Positions 20,765 through 30,488 of a stretch of DNA of 37,370 nucleotides are shown here, piece after piece; positions within the stretch are counted from its first letter, which is position 1, and each line of letters begins with the position of its first letter. Source of the stretch: Amanita rubescens (lineage: Eukaryota; Basidiomycota; Agaricomycetes; Agaricales; Amanitaceae); NCBI GenBank assembly GCA_015039365.1, contig WION01000519.1, positions 1 through 37,370 on the forward strand, read 5' to 3'. Both the position numbers and the translations under genes were made by a program. Under the pieces are notes generated by a model. The model did not search any database and was not told the DNA's origin. It saw only the letters and a list, made by a program, of their open reading frames with translations.

Positions 20765-22498
20765 TCAAAAAACCGCACCAATAATTCCCGTCCAAGACGG
20801 CCAGCTCGAGTCTCCCGTAATGACAAAATTGCTCCTAATCCCTCCCGATCCCGCCCTCCTCGAATCCGAAGAAGAAGCAAGATCACTCCTCCACCTACCA
20901 GACGAACCAAACGCATCTTCATCGTCATACGCAATTTGAACATTCCCATTCGAAGAAGAAGCATCCACCCGACTTCCATCCCACTGCAACTCGAAATTCG
21001 TCGTACTCGGCCTTTGACGCCTACCACTACCAGAACCGCGGCCTCGAGAACTTGAGCTCGTCGTGGGCCCACCAGAAGACCAACTATGAAAGACCTGCGC
21101 ATCGGCTGGGAAAGTACTGAACGTGCCTCCAACGATGCTAAAGTTTCTCGCTCCATTGAAAAACCCAGATCCCGGGTTTCTAACACCGTTCCCGCGGAAA
21201 GAAATGTTAACACCCCCATCGTCGTAATAATCGTCCTCTTCTGCAGGCGCTTCCGGAGGAATGGGAGGTAATCCTTCCGTACTGCCGATGAACGCGATTT
21301 TTCCCGCTCCCCACGTGTTTATAGAAGTCATATTATCAATGATCCCTTCTGAAAATTTCACCTTTCCGTTGGCGGCGGTCGTTTTTAAGATACCTTGGAA
21401 GGATCGAGGAAGAAAGATGATCACGTTCCCGTTACTGCTTTTGACATAAACTGTCGTGGTACGTTGAATGTGAGCCCTATTTTCTCTAGCGAGTATTTCA
21501 AGCAGGGGCATCGTGCTTTATGTAAAAAGCGTACGTCAGCTTCCGACGAAACGAAGACGTAAATAAAACAATACGTACCATTCTAAGTTTAATGCCACCA
21601 CAACTCGTTTCAAGTGCCAAATCTGCAGTTTTCCTCGACAACTGTCCCGTTCGGGCACTCAACGAGGCGGGGAGAACGGCCAAGTCAACATCGATCGCTC
21701 CGTTGCTCGTCGTGAAATGGACTTTTCCAGTTGATTCGTTCGTCTTGTCGGGATCAATGATGTAAGCTCCTTTGATGGATCCGTTGGTCTCATGAGTGAC
21801 TACGTGTCCGATGGGTTTTACACCCGGTGGTGGCGCACCCACTGAAGATTGATATGCCGATGGGAAAGGATGGGGGTCGCCGGGTGGAGATGAACGTGTG
21901 GAGTAGGTGTGGGTATCGGGAGTGGTGCGGTGACGTCGATTGCCTCCTGCCCCGCTTGGAGGAGAATGATATGGTGACCTGCGGTTTCTGGAACTACGTG
22001 GGTTGTGTCTGGGTTCATAACCGGCAGGGACGCTTGACCTGGGGTCGTAGGGCGTGTAAGCTGGTGGTGGTGTCCGTCGTCCTTGATCCTCGTACGGTTC
22101 ATCGGAGGATGTCCCCTGTGGCATGGTAAAGACAAGGATACGGTTTAGCACCGAGATCAATTGAAAGAGAAAGATTTAAAGAAGATCGAAGAAAGGGCTG
22201 CCACTTCGGGGCCTGGTCGCTGCCCACGATTGAAATAAGCGAATATCATGCTTACCGATACCGAAGAGTCGGAGCTCGTAAAACTACTTTCAGAATTCGA
22301 AGAGTAGGGGATGTCGTCCTGTCGCCAATTTCTTTGAGGAGCGTCATTGTGAGAGTTGTATCCCCTCAGGCTATTCCTGCTGCTGGTATTGGTATTGTCA
22401 TTCAAGGCGTTGTTGCGAGGTGCGCTTGATGTATAGTACGTCGTGTTACCAAAATGGAGGGGGCGCTTTTCGCCCTCAGACGTATCTGGCAATATCAT
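20765..22498 (-). CDS. DUF7330 domain protein with FNGA...GG.F motif
   Basis: Exons fit at 22498-22256, 22115-21579 and about 21515-20765, roughly 510 aa. The N-terminal third is Ser/Asn/Pro/Arg-rich and probably disordered. The core carries the repeated beta pattern typical of DUF7330: KVHFTTSNGAIDVDLAVLP, then LALETSCGGIKLRM, then VYVKSSNGNVIIFLPRSFQG. The function of the family is unknown. Between the core and a Ser/Gly-rich tail sits GFFNGARNFSIVGGTF, closely matching the N-terminal motif of the NLR at 6742-9799. After intron 2 the expected reading (HDAPA) is one base out of frame with the following segment, near 21503. This is either an extra T (assembly or mutation) or an unusual splice I could not resolve. 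Confidence 0.65.
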
Positions 22499-24151
22499 GG
22501 TGTGGTACGAGTTCTGTGGCTTTTAGTAAACGAAAGTAAATGCGTGGATCGACCACGATCCCTCGTGGTGGGAGGTGAGAGTTGGGGGTTCTTGAGAACC
22601 GTGAGTCGCTAGTATATATATGAGCTATTATTTCCGAATCACGGGCCATGCGGTAGGCGCTGATATTTGACGCACTGATCGTTTATCATAGATCGCCTCC
22701 GGTTCCACTTGTGCGATACAGTCACTGGGGTTGAACGTTTAATAGTGAATAGTGGATCCCTCGTGTGAGCTGCCCAGCTGCTGCGAGTGAACCGGAGTCG
22801 CCAATGGGCTCCAATGGGTGGCCCGGAAAATGCTGTCACGCCGGTGATGTTGATCGCTGTGAGTAAGTTGTGTCCCCAAATCAGCATCACATGTTTTGGC
22901 TGAGCATTTGTTAAAATTGCCGGCCATCAATGCCAACAGGTAGCTGAATGGACATAATAATCAATTTCAAGGCTAGTTTTGTCCTCACCCTCGCCGGCCA
23001 TTAATGTGCTACCGCAAACCAACGCCAGCAAAAGCCCCACTACACGCCCTTAATGTATTTAATAAACGTTTCAATACTGCCCGCATAAACCTTCCTCGTT
23101 CGTAGTCTGGCCGAGTTTTATACCCACCAGGTTGCTACGCACGGCCCACAAGCTCCTAGGACCAGCACAATCCAGACCGCAGTCACCAGATCACTACCGG
23201 ACCGTTTCGTGTCTTTGAGCTCCGCGTTCGAAGTTCTGGTCTTCTTTGGCACATTCTAGGCTGATGGGATTCTACTTATAACGAGACTCCCTGCCGGCTC
23301 AACCTTGGCGACGTTCTTTTCTAGTCCTGACGTATCCGGAAATCAACCCTCCCATAACATTTGGAAGCACTCGACGACCGTAGTTCTGTTCGAGAAATGA
23401 GTGAGTTAACTACTGTTACTCAGCAACAAGCAGACGGTCTATCCTTTACCAGGCGCCCGCGTCACTCCTGTTATACATCTGCATCAGGTACCTGGTGTCC
23501 TTTGACGGCTCTCCGTTTTACCGCTCGTAAGAAGTCAGTCAGCATTCTCGGCCTCCGATACTTACTTTCTCCCGAGCACGAAGCTGTTCACATTCCTCTT
23601 GAGATCCGCGAGAAGAGGATGGCGATAATACGCCGTTTTATGGAAGGACCGAACTCTTTGGAAAAAAAGTCAAGTAGACTACTATCGGCTTTGTAGTAGT
23701 ACCGTCAACGGCATACTTACATTATATCCGTCCTTGTCTCGATCTAAGCTACACAAAAGGTTGAGCCTCTTGCTGCGTGGGTGGGCTCAGACCAAAACGA
23801 TGTTAGTACAACGCGTGTGAGGGTCTCCCTGAGGTCAGCGTGATGAAGAGGAAAATAGGGTTGGTCACAACCGAGACGGACGCCGTCTCAGGACCGACTT
23901 GTACTAGTACATCACAGCGTGTATGGGCATGCTCTCGCATAATGATGATGGTTGAATGCACCCCTGGCCACGGTGTTTATTACTTAGCCACGAATACCAC
24001 TATGGACGATCTGCATCAAATCAAGAAACCTCTTGGGTGTCCAGGACGTCCACGGCGAATCGACATGTGCCATCTTATCAATCAGAGGTATCAAATCGAA
24101 CATCTAATCGTAGTCTTTCCAGATTAGGTAGTCGCCGTTTCTACCCGAACA
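22499..24151. other. Gap, no supported gene
   Basis: Several short frames exist, the longest at 23361-23696 (+, 111 codons). None has a recognisable domain, and the frames do not join through good splice signals. The left end is the promoter of the DUF7330 gene and the right end that of the OXLD-type gene. No tRNA, repeat array or transposon end was seen. Confidence 0.4.
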
Positions 24152-24766
24152 GTGTGGATGTTCAAGATAGTACGTCGATGGCCAAAGACGGTATACAGCT
24201 CATTGCATCGATATCATGACACCTCCTCTCCGTCGTTCCAAAGCCAACGTGACATCGCCACCACCACTTCAGCCCAACTGTCTAAAACGCGAGGGGGTCA
24301 AAACCTGAGTGAGAGATATAAGCGGTTAGAACGAAGTTTGAGAGGAAAGGACAAAGGGACGGGGAACGAGATGAGGTTGACAGGGAAGCGAAGCGAGGGC
24401 ACGAGTTCGATGAAAAGACAAAGGAAGATATCGTGATGTTTAGGGGAATTGAAATACGAAGGGAGCCCAAGGCGCCGGATTCTGAAGGTGAGTAGAGATT
24501 CTTTGATGCGTAGGAGGGATAAAGCTGAGAAAGGAGGAGAGTGTTGTATGTCTGGGTGTGCTGTTTGCGTGTATGATTTATATGAAGAAGCGGTGGAGAT
24601 GTGGAAGGTGGAAGTGGAGGGTGTGAAAGGGCGATTGAGAGAGATGGGGGTGGATGAGAGTGAATGGCCGGTAGGGTTGCAGACGCGACAAAGGAAGAAT
24701 GTCGTGCAGGACGCATTTGAGCAGCTTGAAAGAGAGCTGGCAGATGGTGGGAGAAGAGTTGACTGA
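24152..24766 (+). CDS. Oxidoreductase-like domain protein (OXLD1/PF09791 type), mitochondrial
   Basis: The N-terminus, MWMFKIVRRWPKTVYSSLHR, is basic, hydroxylated and lacks acids, as in a mitochondrial presequence. The middle has NLSERYKRLERSLRGK. The C-terminal part, after an intron near 24488-24530, carries the family signature ECCMSGCAVCVYDLYEE, with the Cys cluster expected to bind metal or act in redox chemistry. The segment MFRGIEIRREPKAPDSE before it is also typical. That segment is one base out of frame with the N-terminal part, consistent with one G missing from the GGGG run near 24361. An alternative is an intron from 24376 to 24443 that keeps the frame but drops conserved residues. 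The family is small and poorly characterised; animal OXLD1 is mitochondrial. Confidence 0.75.
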
Positions 24767-24973
24767 AAAAGGGAAACGATATCTAAATGATCGTCCTTCT
24801 TTTAGCGCGTCAAAGTCACGCCGATAACGATCAAACAAGTCTCTGAAGCATTCGCTTGGTTCTTTTATAGTAACTCTTGATATCCCCCGCTTCTTTTAAA
24901 GTAGCTCAAGCTATTCATATCTTCCTACTTCATTCTTAATAACTCTTTCAACACCCAAACCACTTTCAGTATC

Positions 24974-27900
24974 ATGCCCAGACGCGAAGTAGGCAAAGCT
25001 GGTAGACAAGTCACCGCAATCACAAACTCTTTTGAAATCGTTTGGTCCTCCAACAAAGTCTTTCATTACCATGGTGCGTACTACCTACTCCATTCCCCGA
25101 CTTACCGACCCTGATTCACGTCCCGGACAGTCGGTGAGTCACCGTGCCTTTAGATCGTCCTCGATCTCTTGATGACTCCCAACTCCCCCAGAAATGACCG
25201 CAGACTGGCTCAAAAAGGACAAAAGACCGGACGATATGGACGTCGTTCCCACCAATCCCTCCGCAAACCCAAATGACGTGGGCTCGGCTATTCCAAAAGC
25301 GAGAAGAACGGAGCTTATCATGCGTTTACAAAATGAAGTCAGACCGGACGTGTTTTCCCCTCCAGGCGGTGAGTCGCGACCACTTGGGTCTGTCACTTTT
25401 GCGCTCAAACTTTTTTTTAGCGTTTGATGGCAAGGCAAATTTGTTCTCGACGACCGAATACAACTTGGAACATGCGAGCCAAAAGGCGAGCTTGACGCTA
25501 CTTTTATCCGCATACATACTCATTCTTGTTCCTAGTTTGAGGTACCCTGGGCAGCACCACGCCCAGGACGAAGTGGCGGAGGCCCCCAAGGCCCACGCAG
25601 ACCTAAAATCGTGACCGTCACCATCACCAAAGTTAACGATATCGACCGAAGGTACCGTTTCCTTCTTCCCCCCCATTTTTCATCGTTCTCTAGGGATGGA
25701 AAACAAAAGATAATCTGTGACACCTCGCTGACTTGATACAGGTACCTTCAAGGATTGGTCAATGGCGAGAAGGACAGCGTCAAACAAGGCTCTGGCGCCA
25801 TGATGACCCTTACAATGCTCAATGTTTTCGTCCAAGCGGCACCAAGGATGCAGCCTAGGACTCTATACAATGCAAGAAGTTTTTATGTACCCAACGAACG
25901 CGCCCCAGTAGTATCCGCGTTTGAAATTTGGAAAGGATACTACCAGTGAGTGTCTTTTTTCTTTTCTTTTCTTATACCACTGACACCACTGCGCCCAGAA
26001 CCGTCCGCCCAACATACGACAAAATATTTGTCACGATCGACCAAACCGTCGGCGTCGTGTACGTCTCCCCATCCCCTTCTTTTCCCCCCTCCTAACACCC
26101 CGCACAGCGTCCCAAAAAGACGCCTCCTAGACCTCTTCATGTCCTACTCCGGCTTCCGAGACACCCGGCGCATCTCCGAACTAACCAAATCCGACCCAAC
26201 CTTCCGCTCCCTCCGCCTCTTCGCCAAACAACTCAAATTCACAATCGACCTCCCCGGCGCCCACCAAGGCGGCAAACCCAAACTCATCGCCGACCTAGTC
26301 CCAGACTCCGGTTCCATCACTTTCGATAACAAACACTGGCGAAGAAATCAGCGTAGCAGATCATTTTTATCGAACGTACCAAGTGACGGTACCCCCTAAA
26401 ACTTTGGGTATCAAAACTAAAAGTGGGAGCGTGTTCCCCATTACGGTGTGTTGGAGCGTCGAACAACTTTATCGTGGAAAGAGCGCACCGCAAGTCGTAT
26501 CGGAATTGATGCGCGTGATGCCTCAAACGCCGAGGGAGAGAATGTCGAGTATAAACGATTCGTGGAAGTATCTTCAGTATGCGCAGTCGGGTTTTATGAT
26601 TCAGGCTGGGTTGAGCGTTAAGAAGGATCCGTTACCGGTTAAGGGAGGTTGTTGACTCCTCCTCGTGTGAATTTTGGTGGTGGTGGAGGGGATTCGAAAG
26701 GTGAAATTGTACCGCATCGGAAAGCGGGTGTGTGGGATGTGATGAGGAGAAAGTTTTTTAGGCCTGGGAACGTGGATTCTTGGACGGTGGTTTGTTTTGA
26801 GTCGAGGGCGCAGGGGCAGGTGCTTGAGAGGTTTGTGGATGGGTTGGTTCAGGAGATGAGAAGTCATGGGATGAGTGAGTGATGTTGTGTCGTAGGTTTC
26901 TTTTTCTGACGATTGCTTGCAGATGTATCGAAACCGAGTGGGATATCGACGCCGAGGATTGCGCATGGGAATGTAACTAGGGTGCGTTTGCGTTCGTACC
27001 AACGTGTTGGTCCTCACGCGCGTTTTTTTTTGGCAGATTTTGAAAGAAGAAGGCGCAAAGTGTAACGCCCAACTACTCGTCGTTATTCTTCCAGAAAATG
27101 CAGAAGAGTTACGAAACGCCTGTAAAGAGATTTGGAGATATCGAAATGGGCGTTCCGACTCAATGTGTTAGGTGGTCTGACAAGCGCGTCAGGGAAATCA
27201 TGAACAATAAAATCAACCAGTACCACAACAACCTCATTTTAAAGTACGTCTTCCCTCCCTCGCTTCCGTACAAAAAAAAATCAATGCTCCCGCCCAGAAT
27301 CAACACGAGAATCGGAGGAATCAACTTTGTCCCCGGCCGCGAATGGTTCAAAGAACCCACCATGGTTTTCGGCGCAGACGTCAGCCATCCAGGTCCAGGA
27401 AGCCACCAACCCTCCATCTCAGCTCTCGTCGGTTCCGTCGATCCCTGGTACACGCGCTACATCGCCACAACTCGCGTTCAAGACCCCCGCCTCGAAATGA
27501 TCGAAGACATGGAAAGCATGTTCGACGACCTCCTCGAGCGTTTCAAACGCGTCAACAAGACTCTTCCGCGCCGGATCGTGTTTTATCGAGATGGCGTTTC
27601 CGAGGGAGAGTTTTCCCAAGTCGATCAAGTTGAAATACCTAGGATGGCGGCGGTTGTGAATAGAAAGTATGGAACGGATCCGGGAAAGTGGCCTTGGTTG
27701 TGTTTTATCGTTGTTGGAAAGAAACATCATCAGAGGTTTTTCCCGAGGGATGAGGAAGGGAGGGATAGGAATGGAAACGAGAATTTGTATCCGGGTTATG
27801 TGGTTGATGTTGGTAAGTGCCGGGTGGTTTGCCATGGAAGGAAGGTGGCTGACGACGACACCGCAAGATATTGTACATCCGGTTTATCCGGATTTTTATT

Positions 27901-28380
27901 TGCAATCTCAAGCGGGGTTGAAAGGAAGTGCGTTTCTCCTATTCTTTTTTAAACGTTACGTTGACTGTCGATGTTAGCGAGTCGGCCGAGTCATTATACG
28001 GTAATTAAAGCGACGAAGATCGGCGTCGACGAGTGCGTTGCTGCTGTTCACTTTTGCCTGCTTCGCTTATGAGTTGTTATAGGTTGCAAGAGTTTACGTA
28101 CAACCTCTGTCATTGTTACCTCCGAGCAACGCGCTCGGTCAAGATACCTGCGCCGGTTTATTACGCAGATGTTCGTGCCACATCTCATCTTACTCACTCA
28201 CTCACTCACGCACTCACTCACGTTTCGCAGCTCGTTTGTGGGCGCGCCAAATTCCACTTTGATGATAACGCGTCGATAAGTGGGGATAGCACCAGCAGCG
28301 GAGAGTTTGACCTCGAATCGTGGAGACGCAATTACGCCCCAATTCATGAAAGAATGGCAACGACGATGTACTGGATTTGA
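24974..28380 (+). CDS. Argonaute (RNA interference effector), slicer residues present
   Basis: About 14 exons can be threaded from ATG 24974. Seen in order: N domain ([18 protein letters not shown], then [16 protein letters not shown]), linker [14 protein letters not shown] ([18 protein letters not shown]), L2, MID ([14 protein letters not shown]) and PIWI ([46 protein letters not shown]). The DEDH tetrad appears complete, so target cleavage is possible. Argonaute binds a small-RNA guide and silences matching transcripts. Introns are 48-118 nt. The one at 25486-25535 uses a GC donor. Three one-base shifts break the frame: extra base near 26330 (PAZ), missing base near 26645 (before [11 protein letters not shown]) and extra base near 27115 (after ELRNA). 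These may be assembly errors, or the gene may be decaying despite conserved residues. Confidence 0.85.
28190..28222. repeat. (TCAC)n microsatellite in an Argonaute intron
   Basis: Seven ACTC/TCAC units with one CGCA interruption lie inside the 60-nt intron 28171-28230, between the donor GTTCGT and the acceptor TTTCGCAG. The tract fills about half the intron and could vary in length between strains. Confidence 0.85.
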
Positions 28381-28516
28381 GCGAATCTTGGTATTTTCTT
28401 GGACGATAAAAGCCAAAAAATGTTGTTGTACTACTATATCAATTTGAGATGTATGCTATATCAAGGAAACTTGTACACTGCAGAAATATCAGTTTCCGAA
28501 TACCCACACGAGACAG

Positions 28517-30399
28517 TCACGTACCACAAGCCCCACTACTCGGTTTAGTCGCAAAAATGACCTGATTCAACTCTTCGCCTCCCAACCCCCTATATGGTTC
28601 GTACGTCTTGCTCACTTTCTCAATAAACTCTTCCACCTTGTCTTCCGCAACGAGAGAAACAGTACACCCTCCCCACCCCGCACCCGTCAGCCGACTCCCA
28701 AACGCGCCCGCTTGGATAGACAAAGAAACGAGTGTATCCAGTTCCGGACAAGAACAGTCGAAGAGGGACGAGCAACTCCTTTGCGAGTCGTTCATTAGAT
28801 TTCCGAGAGATTCCAGGACGCCAGAGCCTATCGCCGGGCAAGTAAAAGTATCCAAACAGATTTTTCGAAATTGGAGTACGCGTAGGGATTCAGAGAGGAC
28901 GTGTTTTGCTCGGTTGTAAAGTTGAAAGTGCGTCGCTTCGATGTCGACCCAGGAGAGGTAGACGTCGTTGAATACGGGTTGAGCAAGTCCCGACATGTTG
29001 ATCATTTCTTCCATCGTTAGTCCGCCGTCTCGGTGGGGTTTTAGGACATCGAGTTTTGTGATGACGGTTTCGAGAGCTTCTTGGAGTTCCTCGATGCTCA
29101 ATTCGCCAGTTTCGTCCTCTTCGCCTGCGAACCGGCCTACGACTTCCCGGAACGTGATTTTTTCCGTATCGGTGATTGGGATTCCAAGTTCCTTTGCGAG
29201 GATTCGGGCACCGACGAGTGTTTCGACGACGCGGAGGTTGTAGCGGTGTTTAGCCGTGACGGCTTTGTCGGAGACGACGAGGGAGTTGGCGCAGACAAAG
29301 ACGGATTTAGGGGGCAGAGGGACTGGGAAGGCAGCTAGGGTGGGGTAGAAAGAGATGTAGAGTGCGGAAGAGGGGTCGGAGATGACGGATGCGGCTTGGT
29401 CCATCCTGTCGAGTCTGGGTTAACAGGATGCCACACTAGAGATGGGTGTCGGGGACTCACCCTCCGCTGTTAACTCCTACACGTTTCTCGTTCTCCATTG
29501 CCATTCGGACCAACTCGCCTTTGGACAGTTTGCGAATTGGACTTGCGAAACCAGGTACGTGATGATCGAGCTACCATTGAAAGAATCAGAACGCGATCGG
29601 TCTTGAAAATAAAAGACCAACTTTGCCATTGACAGCGAGAAATGCCAAGCTGCTGGCCACGACCATAGCAGCGCTGGATGAAAGACCAGATCCTGCCGGA
29701 ACGGTTCCAGTGACTAACAGATCAACGGGTACGGGATGTTCATGTGTTCCGGGAGGGAAGGAATGGTCCAGAACGCCCTGAACATCAAGGTTAGATCGGA
29801 GGCCCAAAAAAAGACAACACGAACGTAATATCCCGCTTTGACGTAACTCTCCCATCTCAACTCTCTCGTGTTGATGTCGAGACCCCATCCCTGCACTCTA
29901 ACGAGGTCCTCCCCGACGTCGAGCGGTTCGACGTGCTTGGGCGCCGGTGCGAATACCTGACGTGGGTATTTTGCGTCTAGGTTTTCTGCGATGACGTGTC
30001 CGGGTGAGTGGTGGGTCTCTAGTTCGGTGTGCCAGGGGTGTGCGACGATATCTCGAGGAGCGCAGGCGATGAGAATGTCTCGTTCAATGGCAGCTGGTAG
30101 GACACCGAACAATGAATAGTCGATGTGTTCACCTGAAATAGGAGTTAACCGCGATCTTTACAATCTGGTGAGACGAACCGATGAGACTGGGAATCAAAAT
30201 TAATGATGGTCAGGTTAGAATCTGGCACTTACTTTACTCGTCCAGGGGCTCGTGCGATGTAGGCCGGTTTCTTACCAAATCTCTTTTCGAATTCTTTCGT
30301 CAAGTTGTCCCATCGTGTAATGTGGTCGAGTGAGGTTCCTAGGTTGCTATAGAGCTCTTTCAAGTCCGTATACACTGGTACCGGTCGTTCGGCTGCCAT
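28517..30399 (-). CDS. GAL1: Galactokinase (GHMP kinase, Leloir pathway)
   Basis: Exons: 30399-30233, 30186-30179 (8 nt), 30132-29825, 29776-29623, 29541-29461 and 29405-28517, about 540 aa. It phosphorylates galactose at C1 with ATP in the cytosol. The signature GRVNLIGEHIDYS is split over three exons. The ATP loop VPAGSGLSSSAA, the catalytic-Asp region NSGGMDQAASV and the C-terminal GSRLTGAGWGGCTVSLV are intact. Length and order match fungal and animal galactokinases. Exon 29541-29461 is one base too long for its phases: an extra A near 29525 interrupts SNSQ-LSKGELVRM. An assembly indel is likely, because both sides are strongly conserved. The gene is divergent from the HNH gene; the 89 bp between the two starts hold a CCCTAA repeat. 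Confidence 0.93.
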
Positions 30400-30440
30400 C
30401 TGAGTGCCCTATCTTGCTTACTAAGGCTAGGCTGGAATCG

Positions 30441-30457
30441 CCCTAACCCTAACCCTA
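30441..30457. promoter_or_regulatory. CCCTAACCCTAACCCTA in the galactokinase/HNH divergent promoter
   Basis: Nearly three exact telomere-type units sit midway between the two divergent start codons (30399 and 30489). A bidirectional promoter element bound by a telobox factor (Tbf1/Teb1-like) is a reasonable reading; an old interstitial telomere insertion is the alternative. Confidence 0.5.
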
Positions 30458-30488
30458 CTTAGTACTGTAGTTGATTGTCGACCCCAAC

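Noticed and set aside
20464..21219. 251-codon minus-strand frame overlapping the DUF7330 gene
   Set aside because: The other minus frame (20765-21515) carries the conserved DUF7330 pattern; this one shows only biased Arg/Val/Leu runs.
23361..23696. 111-codon + strand frame
   Set aside because: No recognisable domain, no splice partners and ordinary composition; not distinguishable from chance.
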